From Henricia sp. BOLD:AAB3569 (lineage: Eukaryota; Echinodermata; Asteroidea; Spinulosida; Echinasteridae): a stretch of 64,000 nucleotides of DNA. Below the pieces are notes generated by a model. The model did not search any database, was not told the origin of the DNA, and saw only the letters and a list, made by a program, of their open reading frames with translations. The stretch spans positions 310,001 through 374,000 of the forward strand of contig JBBELK010000994.1 in assembly GCA_037783545.1 (NCBI GenBank). The letters run 5' to 3'. Below, in pieces: positions 45,783 to 58,379 of the stretch (position 1 is the stretch's first letter; the number at the start of each line of letters is the position of its first letter). The translations under genes and the position numbers were made by a program.

Positions 45783-46282
45783 TTATTTGGTTGTGAAGCG
45801 ACCATTGGCATCAGCTTTCAAGCAGAACTTCACTGGGGTAGGATGGGAACTGGCAGGGAACTCGCAGATGACATACATGTACTTTGCAAGAGAGCAGCTA
45901 ATATCATTCATAAGACCAGAACTGGTATATCCGAACGCAAGACAATCTTCACTGTTAAGATCATTTGGTTCTCCGTCTGCCCAGTTGAAGTAGCTGCACT
46001 TTTGGCCTTCCCCACCAGCCTGCATCCAATTGTCTTCCTCCTCTCTGTCAGTACAGCCGATCCAGAGGCTGCGATTCTTGTGAACATCCCCCAGATGAAC
46101 CAATGTTCTTCTTCTGTGTCAGGAACCACCAAGCCACCTCCCATGTCTGAGCAGGCTGTGTTGGCTTCATCCCAAGTCATTGTCTGATCCAACAGTTGGT
46201 AACGAGAGCTGCCATTTTTTTGACAGGAGTGAGCGTAATTGTAGGAAATTATGAGTGCAACGTTCATCCACACCAGCTTCAT
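45783..46282 (-). pseudogene. Type A lectin with 10-nt deletion (unit 3)
   Basis: It carries the same deletion and the same two-frame structure as 38381-38880, and its translated parts are identical to that copy. The lesion therefore arose before the unit 2/3 duplication. Confidence 0.85.
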
Positions 46283-46413
46283 GGTGCAAGAGCTTCAGTA
46301 ATCTACAACACTTGTGGTTTTGTTTCCGGATTCCTGCAAGTTTCAAGAAATTATTTTGGTTGAAATCTTATCGGCCAGTGTCAACAAGAAATAGTTATTT
46401 CGATGAGATATAC

Positions 46414-46774
46414 CACCAAGTGCAGTCCTGTCGGATGCTGTGAAAACTTTGATAAAAATTAATGTCTGGCACCTTTTCCAAAAACCAAACGGCACATAAT
46501 TGGTCTCCACAATGTATTTAAATATCCTTGAATTGCTACAACAAACAGAGTGGTGGGAAACTTGTCCGTGAAAGTCTTTCGTTGAAATGATTTGTGGTCT
46601 GCGAACAGCAAGTTTTATCCAGCTTTTACAACAACAAAGGGCAGTGTTTTTGATACTATTCCAGTTTCTCTGATGCAACCCCTTGCAACAACCTCAAATC
46701 TCCCATTGGCTGTTTCCCTTCTGTTCACCCTGCTCTTTACTTCCACTCGGTTGAAAATAAAAAAAGTCATGGGT
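46414..46774 (-). pseudogene. Decayed membrane-protein module (unit 3)
   Basis: Same content as 31440-31800. The 111-codon frame at 46343-46678 is identical to the other units. Confidence 0.5.
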
Positions 46775-47775
46775 GGTGAGGTGGTTGCAGAGTCCTTCCT
46801 TGTACATGTATTGATTCTTGCATCCACTTGCCAAAAGTGGGTGGGGAGGAGCTTGGGGGGAGTGTTTTTCTCCTAGAATTTCATTATTGACTACTGCAAC
46901 CACTTTGTGTTTGACTTATGAGCATATGATTTTGCAGACGTACGTGTCTGTGTGAAGGTTGAAAACTCATTGTGTTGAAAAAAATTGAAAATAAAATTTT
47001 ACAATATGCGCACCAATGTGCCAATTTTTTCGCTTCACCAATCCAGTAGAGATATATTTTTGAACTCTTTACCAGGCAGTTTTGCCTTCTCTAAATGTCA
47101 AGGCTGTATATGGGCAACTTGAGCTCAAAATACTTGTGTATGACTGGTGTCAAGCAAAATGTTTGAAACCTACCTACATAAAAATTGATAAAACAGTATT
47201 TGAAAAAAGAAAAGAAATAGGACCGGCACAACTGCACAAGGTTTAAAAGGTATCAGATCATTTAATTTTGCATGTGCATAGTATATTCAGGATTCCAGGT
47301 GGAAAATGACAGCAAATGCAAAATGTTTGTGTTACCTTTAAAATCAACTTCTTCTTTTTGCTCATTGTATCAGTTTATTTCTTTGACAATTTCTTATCTT
47401 ATATGTAAAGGATTTAGCAAGTAGCTATTGAAAACTGATTAAAAACATTTGTTTCTGTTTGATGAACTGCACTTTACAACTGCTTACAACATATGAATAA
47501 TCTGTATTGATTTACAGAAGCTATTTAGACATGTACATTTATATAATTTCTCATTGATTCTAAACGCGACACAATAAAATGTGTGTACTTCTGCTTCTAA
47601 AACTATATTAAAAATTTAAATAAATTTACATTTTATTTCCTGCCAAACAGTAACTACTACTTTTGGTAACTACCGTGAATTTGCTTTGAGTAAACGGGTT
47701 TTCATTGCACAGATACAGCACAAAGCATGTATACAATTCAGTTTAGAATGTATTTTTATCTCCTCTTGTATCATG

Positions 47776-48519
47776 TTAAAGGGAGAGGTAACACTTGTCA
47801 GAATATATGGACAAATTTGATCCAAAATTATTTTAGAATTCTGAGGCACTTGTTTTCAAAGTCGGGCAGCACAATTTATTTTGATGATTGACTTTGCAAC
47901 AAATCTGGCTTTGTGCTGCAGCATATTTATTATTATTATTATTTATTTCTGTTACTGAAACCAAGGATTCCTCAATAGTGCCCATTGCACTGTCGCTCGC
48001 GCGACACGCGTGAGGAAACCCATGATGAATTAGATACGGACAGAGACACCGGGGAATCCCTCCCCTTCTCTTCACGAAGAAATGCTCTGGGATCTTTAAA
48101 GTGCGTTACTTTACCTAACACACTGGACCAACGGCTTTACATCCCTTCCGAAGGATGGCGAAAGTGTGATTAAGTGCCTTTCTCAAGAGCACAAGTGTCA
48201 CAACCTTTTTCCTGCTCTTTCATGTAAACCACAAGTTGCTACCACTGCAACACGTGACATAATCAAACTCTGTTGTAACCTGACTCGTCATGCTCTCTTG
48301 AATAGGAGGGCCAAACTGAAAAATGTGGCAGTTTATATAAAGCATATTTAAAAGAAAATAAAAATTGTACTGATTTTTTTCTTCAAATGGTCAAAATGGA
48401 TCTGGGTTGAAAATATAAACATCCACATGTGTCATTAATTTAACAAACTTTGCTATGCTTGCTTGTGATATCCTGGAGAATTAAGCAATCTTCTAGAAAA
48501 ATGTTTCCTCTCCCTGTAA
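47776..48519. mobile_element. TTAA MITE with nested SINE, unit 3
   Basis: Paralogue of 32826-33567. The nested inverted SINE lies at about 47924-48195. Confidence 0.75.
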
Positions 48520-48533
48520 TGAGATTTGTTGTT

Positions 48534-48642
48534 CATTGGCATCAGCTTTCAAGCAGAACTTCACTGGGGTAGGATGGGAACTGGCAGGGAACTCGCAGAT
48601 AACATAGTTTTTGCATAAACATGACACATCATGGACAGTTCC
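48534..48642 (-). pseudogene. Type B lectin pseudogene, 3' fragment (unit 3)
   Basis: Same 18-bp loss of the terminal codons as in unit 2. Confidence 0.7.
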
Positions 48643-48655
48643 AAAGATGTGTCAT

Positions 48656-49026
48656 GGGGGATACCGTGGCCGAGCGGTTTAGGTCATTGACTCGCAATCA
48701 TAGGTGAAAACTTGGGGTTGCAGGTTCGAACCTCCCCACGGCTACGGTACCTGTGCCCTTGGGCAAGGCACTCAACCACACCTGCTCCATCCTTCGGAAG
48801 GGATGTAAAGCCGTTGGTCCAGTGTGTTAGGTAATGGTAATGCACTCTAAAGATCCCAGAGCATTCTTTCGTGAAGAGCAAGGGGATCATCCCCGGTCTC
48901 TCTGGCCATTTCTAATTCTAATTCTTCATGGGTTTCCTCACGCTTGCGAGTGACAGTGCAATAAGCACTATTGAGGAATCCTTGGTATGAATACCAGAAA
49001 GAAATAATAATAATAATAATAATAAA
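48656..49026 (+). mobile_element. Full-length tRNA-derived SINE, unit 3
   Basis: Paralogue of 41252-41624 at the identical position, differing by a few substitutions. Confidence 0.88.
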
Positions 49027-49055
49027 AGTTTCAACAAAATGTGAAAGGTGTTATA

Positions 49056-49205
49056 GACCGTATCGAATAGCAGCTATTTCATGGGACAGTTTCTTTGTTC
49101 CTTGAGGACATGCATGGTTGCAACATAATGTGCTTTCATTGTTGAACGGTTGAGGTAACAAAAGGTGCCCCACGAAATGGCAGCTATTCGATATAGTCTA
49201 TACAT
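49056..49205. mobile_element. TATAGACCGTATCG fold-back MITE, unit 3
   Basis: Paralogue of 33737-33887. Confidence 0.75.
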
Positions 49206-50043
49206 GATGGCCTTGTTGACATGTAATGACCGAACTACTTTTTACATAAATTATTCATGACACATTATAACCTCTGTGAAGGATTCAAGATGAATACAAG
49301 TGACAATTGACCAAAAACCTCAATCCACGCTTGAAAAACACCACCAATAGCTGTATTTATCAATTAACAGTTAATAAACATTGATAATCTCTATTTTGAC
49401 TACGACCAAGGCACAATAGTTTTTCTATCAAACCTTTTTGTTCGAAACTAATAGATTAAACATTGAGGTTCACATTATTTACATTAGTAATGAATTTGGG
49501 TTGAATACAATTGACAGTTAACCAATTCTTCGTTGACAAACACCACTCAGATGCACTTCACAACCAATATTACCATTTAGAAAATCTCCTGATTTATTAT
49601 AACAAAAGCTTTCTGTTAAATATTTTATCCAACACCCTGTTTCAGAAATAATATATATTAATTAAAAGAAATGTTTGTGGACAACTATTTTTAGTGGACA
49701 TGTTTTTATTGTAAGGATACAGTTACAAAGCATAGAATCCACAACTTGTGATAAAGTTGAATGATAGCAAGCATGTTATTACAATTTAGTTAGAATTACT
49801 CTGACTGAATCTTGTTCCAGTTATGATCAGTCCTCAAGTGCCGTGTCTTCATAACGCACTGTCAAACTAAGCCACTCCCACAGATTCAAATGGGTCAGCG
49901 TTGAAGCCTGATGGAAACAAAATCAATACATTTCATTTGTTTTCAATCTTCATCCACCAGTGGATTGGCAGGTTCATTCCGTATTTATTACCATGACTGC
50001 CATGGACTATACTAATATATATGGACTATACTAATATATATAC

Positions 50044-50252
50044 TTGTGAACATCTCCCAGATGAACTGATGTTCTTTGAGAGATGCAGGAACCACCAAGC
50101 CACCTCCCATGTCTGAGCAGGTTGTGTTGGCTTCATCCCAAGTCATGGTCAGCTCCAACAGTTGGTAGCAAGAACCATCAAATGCTTCTTGACCAGGGTT
50201 GGGCTTGGACCCATGAAGCCACACTCGGCACACTGATTCAAATCAGCATCAT
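50044..50252 (-). pseudogene. Type B lectin pseudogene, 5' fragment (unit 3)
   Basis: Same structure and 8-nt deletion as 35216-35426 and 42626-42834. Confidence 0.8.
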
Positions 50253-51191
50253 GTTGACTGATAAATCTATAAAGTAAATCTCAAATCAAATCAATCTTCC
50301 TAAAAAGTCTCTTGATCTCTAAATTATATTTGTGTGCACGTTTTCCTGTCTGTGTTGTCCTAAACAATTTGTAGTTATTGTTATTAACACATCAGTCTCT
50401 TCTACTTGTCCGAGTACTATAAGAATCCCACATTAACACTTCAGACAGTTGCAGCACATTATCTGTTGCATTGACAGTGTTGAGTATATCGTGTCGGTTT
50501 TTATTGAAAGAAAAAAGGTTTTAGGTTTTTCTGTGGTTTTCTTTCCTTTGTATGGTGGTTGCTGGTCTTCCGTTAACATATTCATTGCCAAACTGGTGTT
50601 CATGCGTAGAGTTAGTACAATGTTGGAGTAATCCAAGTCATTAGAATTTTAGCTACAGGATCTATCAAATTCTTGACCATGTTACCCGAGTGAATTCAAC
50701 CCACAATATTTCTGGCAGTTTATCGGCTCATCAAACTGTAGGTTGCATTAACAAGCAGTCTTTGTGGAGCTGCAAACCATTCCATGTTGCCTTTCCAGAA
50801 GTCTTCTTTTACATGTTCCATGTGTCTGCATTGAGATCTTGTTCCAGTTATAATCAGTCTTTAAATACTGCGTCTTCATAATGCACCTATCAAATGCGCG
50901 CATTGACGAGCCTCTGCCTTTAATATGTTAAGTGGCAGTAAGTATGAAAAACAATCACATAGCCACAGTCTTGTATCAATGTGGATGTCTTGTTTTTGTG
51001 ACTCACAAATGGACAGGTTTTATTTTACAAAGATTGTCACAAAGCACAGATTCCACACATCGTTGAGTCGAATTATAGACGGATACAGTTGCAGAGCGTA
51101 GACTCCACAACTTTAATATGTTGAGAGGCAGTGAATATGCTTTCAATCTCCAATCAGTTCCTCTTTGTATCATGTTAATGAGACTGGTCAT

Positions 51192-51701
51192 TCATTTGGT
51201 TGTGAAGCGACCATTGGCATCGGCCTTCAAGCAGAACATCTGTGAACTGGCAGGGAACTCGCAGATCACATACAATTGAGCATCACATGTATCATCATCC
51301 ACGCGTCCAGACCTCTCATGCCATAACATAGCACAGTCTTGACCACTTCGCCCGTTATTCGGCTCTCCTGGTGCCCAGTTGATGTAGCTGCACTCTTGGC
51401 CTTCTCCACCAGCCTGCATCCACTTGCCTTCCTCCTCTCCGTCAGTACAGCCGATCCAGACGCTGCCATCTTGAACACTACTTGTGAACATCTCCCAGAT
51501 GAACTGATGTTCTTGGAGAGATTCAGGAACCACCAAGCCACCTCCCATGTCTGAGCAGGTTGTGTTGGCTTCATCCCAAGTCATTTTCCGATCCAGCAGC
51601 TGGTACCAAGAGCTGCCATATTTTTCTCCACCATTTTGACAGGAGTGAGCGTAATTGTAGGAAATTATGATGAGTACAACGTTCATCCACACCAGCTTCA
51701 T
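51192..51701 (-). CDS. Secreted C-type lectin, type A, EPN motif (unit 3)
   Basis: A 169-residue secreted CTLD protein and near twin of 43778. The differences are confined to the surface around the ligand loop: TDG for TDR at 87-89, GQE for GQK near 103, HER for HEW near 129, and RVDD for RMDD. GEPNN at 112-116 and all Cys are kept. A possible poly(A) signal is at 51019-51024 (minus strand). With 43778 it forms the youngest pair of intact genes in the array. Confidence 0.9.
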   Translation of the reverse strand: MKLVWMNVVLIIISYNYAHSCQNGGEKYGSSWYQLLDRKMTWDEANTTCSDMGGGLVVPESLQEHQFIWEMFTSSVQDGSVWIGCTDGEEEGKWMQAGGEGQECSYINWAPGEPNNGRSGQDCAMLWHERSGRVDDDTCDAQLYVICEFPASSQMFCLKADANGRFTTK

Positions 51702-52530
51702 GGTGCACAGGCTTCAGTAATCTACAACACTTGTCCTTTTGTTTACGGAATTTTGCAAGTTTCATGAAATTATTTTTATTTTTTTTCACCAAGTGTTGGT
51801 TGCAGTCTTGTCGACCAGTGTTACCATACACATGACATACTAGTACATGAAGTCATCTCGATAAGATAAAATTAGTTATACCAGGAGTACAGTCCTGTCA
51901 CACATTGACACTTCAGACAGTTGTAGAACATTATCTGTTGCATTAGTGTTGATTATATTCTGTCGGTTTTTATTGAAAGAAAAAGGGTTTTAGGTTTTCT
52001 TTGGTTTTGTTTCCTTTGTATGGATGTTGCTAGTCTTCCATGAAAACATTCATTGCCAAACTGGTGTTTAATGCAGAGAGTCAGTACAATGCTGGTGAAA
52101 TCCAAGTCATTAGAATTTTATCTGCAGGATTTATACAATTATTGACCAAGTTACCAGAGTGAATTCAGACCACAGATAGAAACCCACACTTCTGGCTGTT
52201 TATCGGCTCATCAAACTGTAGGTTGCATTAACAAGCAGTCTTTGTCGAGCTGCAAACCATTCTGTGTTGCCTTTCCAGAAGTCTTCTTGTACACTGTTCC
52301 ATGTGCCTGCATTGAGATCTTGTTTTAGTTATGATCAGTCCTCAAATGCTGTGTCTTCAAAATGCACTGGCAAAATAAGCTGCTCTTACAGATTCAAATG
52401 GGTCAGTGTTGAAGTCTGATGAAAACAAAATCAATAAATTTCAATTGTTTTCAATCTTCATCAAGTGGATTCATTCCGTATTTATTACCATGACTGCCTT
52501 GGACTAATTTAGTGCTGTCAATCAGTGCAT

Positions 52531-53290
52531 TCAGTTTGGCTTCTCTATCAACAGACTGGCTTGACAATACTTGCAATATTGAAATAACATCAGTGTCAAT
52601 CAATCTATTGAAGTGTGCAACTCAAAAAAGTGAAAAACAACCATATAGCCACAGGGTTTTTATTTAATCTTCATCCATTGGATTGGCAGATTCATTCTGT
52701 ATTTATTACCATGACAGTCTAGGAATAATTTGGTGCTGTCAATCTATGCATGCAGTTTGGTTCTCTGTGAACAATCTATTGAAGTATATTAAAGCAGCTC
52801 AAAAGTGAAACAAAATTGAAACGTTCCCACATGTCTTGCATCAGTGTGGATCCATAAAAAAATGCTGAAATTTTAAGAGCAGCTCATCTTAGCTTTTGTG
52901 AGCTGTTAGCAGATAGCCTTTCTGATAATTGTCACTAGCTATATGTAGATCAAATGTAGATTGATGCTGGTTGTGACATATAAGTGGACATGTTTTTGTT
53001 TCCAAGATTGTTGCAAAGCGCAGAATCAATCTCCAACCAGTACCTCAATTGTATCATGTTAATGAGACTGGTCGTTCATTTTTTAAAATAAACCGTGTCA
53101 AAAAGTTGATATTAAAATTTTACAATATGCGCACCACTATCCTTGTTATTCTTTTTAAAAGACTGCCGTTTTTCAGGAAATTGCAATTTTTATTTGCTTC
53201 ACCGATCTACACTGGTGTTTATGGCCCGAAGAGATAACGGGCATAGAACTAATTTGGTTTCCAGACCAAAAGGGTCTGACTATTTGCACA
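52531..53290. other. Spacer with lectin 3'-flank remnant
   Basis: It contains two further gattggcag modules and, at about 53030-53080, the 3'-flank block that elsewhere precedes a lectin stop codon. Here it runs into unrelated AT-rich DNA, so the lectin of this cassette has been deleted. Confidence 0.55.
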
Positions 53291-53291
53291 C

Positions 53292-53482
53292 GGCAGTCGT
53301 TTGTCGCTAGCAGACGACGCTAGCGGTTTGAAAAATAAAACTGGACCAGGACTTCAAATTAAATTTTGTATGACTGGTTTTAAGAAAAATGTTCAAGCAA
53401 AACCAGTCGTTTGGCAGTCGTTTGTCGCTAGCAGACGACGCTAGCGGTTTGAAAAATAAAACTGGACCAGGACTTCAAATGA
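53292..53482. repeat. Direct repeat, period about 121 bp
   Basis: A unit beginning ggcagtcgtttgtcgctagc, with an internal hairpin cgctagcagacgacgctagc, occurs at 53292 and again at 53413, each followed by ggaccaggacttcaaat. The function is unknown. Confidence 0.8.
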
Positions 53483-53699
53483 AATTTTGGGTCCTACATG
53501 TAGATAAGGCTTTTTTGGGTGCAAATCCCGTTTGGGGAACATGTATAAGACATGGTTAGACATTTCAGGGCCTTTTTGGCGAAAATTATTTACACATTTT
53601 GGACTAAACTGCAATTTTAGGTCATCTTGTAGATTTGCAAAACGCATCATTTTCCCTGACAAAGCAATATGTCGAATAAAGCCAGATTCTTAAACAAAA

Positions 53700-55164
53700 T
53701 AGTCATTACAAACTTATTGGGGCAATAAACATATTTTGACTATAATTTGAATTTAAAAAACACTTTGCAACGTAAGTCAACACAAGCGAACAGAGCGAAT
53801 GTGGCGGCGCGTGGTTTGCATTCTAGTATCGATTACTGACGCTGAAAAATGGTTACGAGTAGTCGATACCACACGTACATTGTACGCGAATGCCTAGCAT
53901 GTCCACTGTACCGCACGCTGTATACAAAGCACAGGTACTATACACTTTTTACGCTAAATTTGCGCCAAATTTAAAAATTGTTTAAACACATATTTAAAAA
54001 ATCCGCCTTTATTGCCACGTTCAAATCAAATTCAGACACTAAAATAGTTCAACTGTACCAGCAAATATGTCTCAATGTTGGGAAAATGATATTTTGCGAG
54101 CAATAAGGAAAATTGTAAAGTATGTTTTCAAAAAATTATTTAAAAAAATTCAAATTAAGCTTTTTTTCGATCCGTAATTCCATGTCATATCTGCCTTTTT
54201 AAAGACTTGTTTGCTTTGGAATTATTTAAAGTAGGTCTTCAAAAGTCATTGGCATATTTGTACTGGTTGTTTATTTATTGCTTATTTTTCAGGCTGGCAG
54301 TTTTGCCTTCTGTAAATGTCAAGGCTAGTTTCAAGCAACTTGAGCTCATAAAAATTGTGTATGACTGGTTTCAAGAACAATTTTCAAGCAAAACCTATGT
54401 CTACATTTATTAAAGCAACAAGCACTCCAGTTTAAAACATTTTCCCAATGGACATTCTGTTGATCAGTCTGAAAAATATTAAGACAACAAATGCAACAAA
54501 CTCAGATCCATCCCTATATCAACTATTGCTGCTACATACATCAGTCATCATCACACATAATATCCATCTACTTTTTTGCAGCCAGTAAATTCAACGTTTT
54601 GTCTGTCATTACTTTGACAGGCTCCCAACAAGGTTTTTGACAATTTCTTACTTCTGTGAAGGATGTTCCATGAACACAAGTTGCTAACGGACTAAAAATA
54701 TATTTTCCTGTATGATGAACTCCCACAGACTAGCTGCACTTTACAACAACTTACAATAATTGAATAATTCCCATTGATTTCTACATATTCATATTAAAGC
54801 TACATGTATATACATATACACACATATTCATAAGCTCTGTAGACATGTACATTAATTCAATTGTTTTCCTCATTGATTCTAAACAAAGCACAATAGACTT
54901 TCTGTTCAAATATTCTTTGTCCAACACTCCTGTTTTTAAAGTATATTAAAAATTGAAATAAATTTACATTTTATTTCAAGCCAGACAGTATATTTACTAC
55001 CTACCGGTATGGTGTGACTAACGTGACTTTGCTTTTAGTGAACGGGTTTTCATTGCAAAGATACACAATTATAAAGCACACAAAGTGAATTCTACAAAAC
55101 ACGGCAAAACGACAAGCTAATTTTGGTGAGTTTTACTGATTTACACAAAAAGGTATTTATGAAT
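53700..55164. other. Spacer without recognised genes
   Basis: It includes the ttttgccttctgtaaatgtc cassette block near 54300 and AT-rich DNA. No protein family was recognised. Confidence 0.45.
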
Positions 55165-55319
55165 GGGATTAAAAGTATGTTTGGCCAGTCTTAAACAATC
55201 CGTTTAAAACCGGCTAGGGTCATGGGCGCTCGCCTGGCGTCTTGGGCCATTATCAGAGCCCAGGACCCTAGCGGGTTTTAATCGTATGTTTAAGACTGGC
55301 CAAACCTACTTTTAATCCC
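55165..55319. mobile_element. GGGATTAAAAGTATG fold-back MITE
   Basis: Left gggattaaaagtatgtttgg pairs with right ccaaacctacttttaatccc. The inner arms gccagtcttaaac and ggctagggtc also pair. It is 155 bp and non-coding. Confidence 0.8.
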
Positions 55320-56040
55320 TAAATAAATAAAAAATGATTATCAACCTCCTTTAGTATAAGCATGACTTTTTTGAGGGGTAGGCACTAGGGGAAATGCAAC
55401 CACGGTGATGAAGTTCCAAAATATCGAGAAAAACCACATTTCAACCAGGAAATCTAATTGAACTGAAACTTAAGGTCCCCAAAATAAAAAATAGTTGTTG
55501 CTCCTGCAGAAATTAGGATTTTTGGGGGTCCACTCCTCCCTCAAGTAATGCATGTAATATGATTTTGACTGCTAAATCTTGAAATCTGGGCAGAAGTCAA
55601 CAGGAAAACCAAATTGTAGATCCCTATCTCTGTTAAAAGAAGTTATGGTGCATCAAAAATGCTAGCGATTGCATTGAGCAATTTACGTTTGTCAAAAAGG
55701 GGCATGACACCCAAATTTCAAGAGGGTGTCCTGCAAAAACCATTTGAGATATTGATGCTTTAAAACTCGGTACAATGAGGTATTTTTGAACAAAGTTTCA
55801 GCAAAATGAGAAAGGTGTTCTACATGATGGCCTAGTTAACATGTAATGACCGAACTACTTTTTACATAAATTATTCATGACACATTATAACCTCTGTAAA
55901 GGATTTAAGACGAATACAAGTGACAATTAACCAAAAACCCCAATCCACGCTTGAAAAACACCACCAATAGCTGGATTTATCAATTATTTAAATTTATTGA
56001 TTAACAGTTAAAAAACATTGCTAATCTCTATTTTGACTAT

Positions 56041-56335
56041 GACCCCGTTCTCACTACAGAAATTGCTTCATTCGACGAAGAGATTTACTGATGTGAACGC
56101 ACGCCTTTTTATCCGACGATGATTAGAATAGCTTCATTGGACGAACAGATCGCTTCATTAGACGAAGCAAAGTTGTAATGTGAACTTTCCCTTCGTTCAT
56201 TCGATCTTCAATAGTGGTTCTCTAATGTGAACAGTACCGCTCTTCGTTCGATCTTCGTTAAGTGAGATGTAAACACACGTTTCACTAACTAACGATGATT
56301 AACTAATCTTCGTCGAACAAAGTGAGAACGGGGTC
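56041..56335. mobile_element. GACCCCGTTCTCAC TIR element
   Basis: The ends are gaccccgttctcac and gtgagaacggggtc. The interior holds repeated words such as cttcgttcgatcttcg. The uninterrupted flank in sister cassettes (tgactatgaccaaggcac near 27036) marks the insertion point. The superfamily is not assigned. Confidence 0.8.
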
Positions 56336-56348
56336 AGAGACCAAGGCA

Positions 56349-56527
56349 CAAAGTTGTAATGTGAACTTTCCCTTCGTTCATTCGATCTTCAATAGTGGTT
56401 CTCTAATGTAAACAGTACCGCTCTTCGTTCGATCTTCGTTAAGTGAGATGTAAACGCGTGCTTCATTAACTAACGATGATTAATCTTCCTCGAACAAAGT
56501 GAGAACGGGGTCAAAGACCAAGGCACA
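56349..56527. repeat. Tandem duplicate of the right half of the GACCCCGTTCTCAC element
   Basis: It repeats 56168-56346 at an offset near 181 bp, including the flanking gaccaaggcaca. The duplication therefore happened after insertion and copied host flank along with the element end. Confidence 0.8.
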
Positions 56528-56559
56528 ATAGTTTTCTATCAAACCTTTTTGTTCGAAAC

Positions 56560-57440
56560 TAATAGATTAAACATTGAAGTTTATATTATTTACATTAGTA
56601 ATGAATTTGGATTGAATACAATTGACAGTTCCAATTCTTCCTTGACAAACACCACTCAGATGCACTTCACAACCAATATTACCATTTACAAAATCTCCTG
56701 ATTCATTATAACAAAAGCATATGGTTTCTGTTAAATATTTTATCCAACACCCTGTTTCAGAAATAATATATAATTAAAATAAATTTTCAATTTGTTTTTT
56801 CAACTATTTTTAGTGGACATGTTTTTATTGTAAGGATACTTTACAAAGCGTAGAATCCACAACTTGTGATAAAGTCGAATGATAGCATGCATGTTTTTAC
56901 AATTCAGTTGGAATTAGTCTGACTGAATCTTGTTCCATTATGATCAGTCCTCAAGTGCCGTGTCTTCATAACGCACTGGCAAACTAAGCCACTCCCACAG
57001 ATTCAAATGGGTCAGCAATGAAGTCTGGTGGAAACAAAATCAATAAATTTCATTTGTTTTCAATCTTCATCCAGTGGATTGGCAGGTTCATTCCGTATTT
57101 ATTACCAAGACTGCCTTGGACTAATTTAGTGCTGTCAATCAGTGCATTCAGTTTGGTTTCTCTATCAACAAACTGGCTTGGCAATGACTTATTGAAATGT
57201 AAGTGCCAATCAATCTATTGAAGTGTGCAACTCAAAAAGTGAAAAACAACCACATAGCAAGTATTTTTGATTTAATCTTCATCCGGTGGATTGGCAGGTT
57301 CAGTCCGTACCTATGACGTACTATACCAAGTTTCAAGTTCATACCTTGTTTTGTTTTTGAGTTGGGATGCTTTTTTCCCCAAACATCCACTTTTTAAAGG
57401 TATTATAATTATGTCACCGATTACGTCATCATGACATCAC
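56560..57440. repeat. Duplicated spacer block, copy 1
   Basis: It matches about 62960-64000 at an offset near 6.54 kb, so another cassette duplication continues beyond the right edge of the window. A 67-codon frame (57018 and 63557) is identical in both because of the duplication; no function was recognised. Confidence 0.7.
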
Positions 57441-57767
57441 ACAACCGTCAGAGTTCCTAATCCTTAGGAGTTCCTGAGGTCTAAGACTGTACAATGTCTC
57501 AAGTTCATACCTCAAGTTGCATTCTTCAGTTAGGCTGCATTTTGTTGGAAAAAAAATGAAGATTTTGTGATTTAAAAATTAAATGACACAAATATAATTA
57601 GCTACTCTGTGACATATCATTATGTCACGACAGGATGTCTAACCTAAGAAAGAACTCGCATAAGAACGCTTTGTCTAAGGTCTAAGACTGTACCAAGTTT
57701 CAAGTTTATACTTTGTTCCGTTTTCAAATTAGACTGCTTTTTTGTCCAAAAATTCCCATATTTTGCC

Positions 57768-57932
57768 ATCCTTGTACAAATCACATGACTCTCGTTGGGA
57801 GTAGGAGCACACTCCCTATTTGTTGGGAGTAGCGAGAGCATACTCTCACTGACCCGAGTGTCGTTATTCTTGCTGTTCGCGCGCGCGCAGGAGAATACTC
57901 ATGTTAACACGAGTACACGCCCGAACGCAGCC
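57768..57932. mobile_element. GGCTGCGTTCGGGCG MITE, truncated copy 4
   Basis: One terminus (gtacacgcccgaacgcagcc) and about 165 bp of the end region, inverted relative to copies 2 and 3. The rest is missing. Confidence 0.75.
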
Positions 57933-58077
57933 AGTATGTGCCAAGTTTGAAGAACATCGGGTGTAAAGAAAGGTCCAAACTGGGGAGCAGAACGAAAACT
58001 CGTGTTATCATAAGGGATTTGAAGGGGAAGAAGAATAAAAAATAATAAAAGAAGAGAACAAAATCTGAGCAAAAACA

Positions 58078-58250
58078 AAAGCTGTTTGGGCTACGGTGTC
58101 CCCGAACAGCCTGTAAAAGAAGAAAACAATTCGAAACAAAAACAAAGGCTGTTTGGGGTACGGTGTCCCAAAACAGCCAAATAAAAGAGGAAAAAATTCG
58201 GAACGAAAACAAATGCTGTTTGGGGTATGGTGTCCCAAAACAGCCCATTT
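58078..58250. repeat. Tandem repeat of about 66 bp with hairpin units
   Basis: Three units contain gctgtttggggtacggtgtc and a ccaaaacagcc complement, so each unit can form a stem (ggctgttt.../...aaacagcc). Minus-strand frames here (57904-58269) are low-complexity, Phe-rich products of the repeat. Confidence 0.75.
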
Positions 58251-58379
58251 TGTTATGGAGTTTCAACAATTTGTTGTTTTTTTTTTCATTAACAGCACAA
58301 CAATTTGGTAATCTTTGGCGGACGTGTTTTATATATCGAATCCTAGACTGAATCCTAGGCCTACTTTACTATTACTAAA

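Larger units (their letters stand above)
45116..52530. repeat. Tandem triplication, unit 3
   Basis: Third unit, almost identical to unit 2. Its right edge passes into diverged spacer near 52.5 kb, and a lectin is missing from the next position (only the 3'-flank motif tcatgttaatgagactgg remains near 53055). Confidence 0.85.

Noticed and set aside
57904-58269. 121-codon minus-strand ORF rich in Phe
   Set aside because: It spans the 66-bp tandem repeat; the composition is low-complexity and there is no family match.
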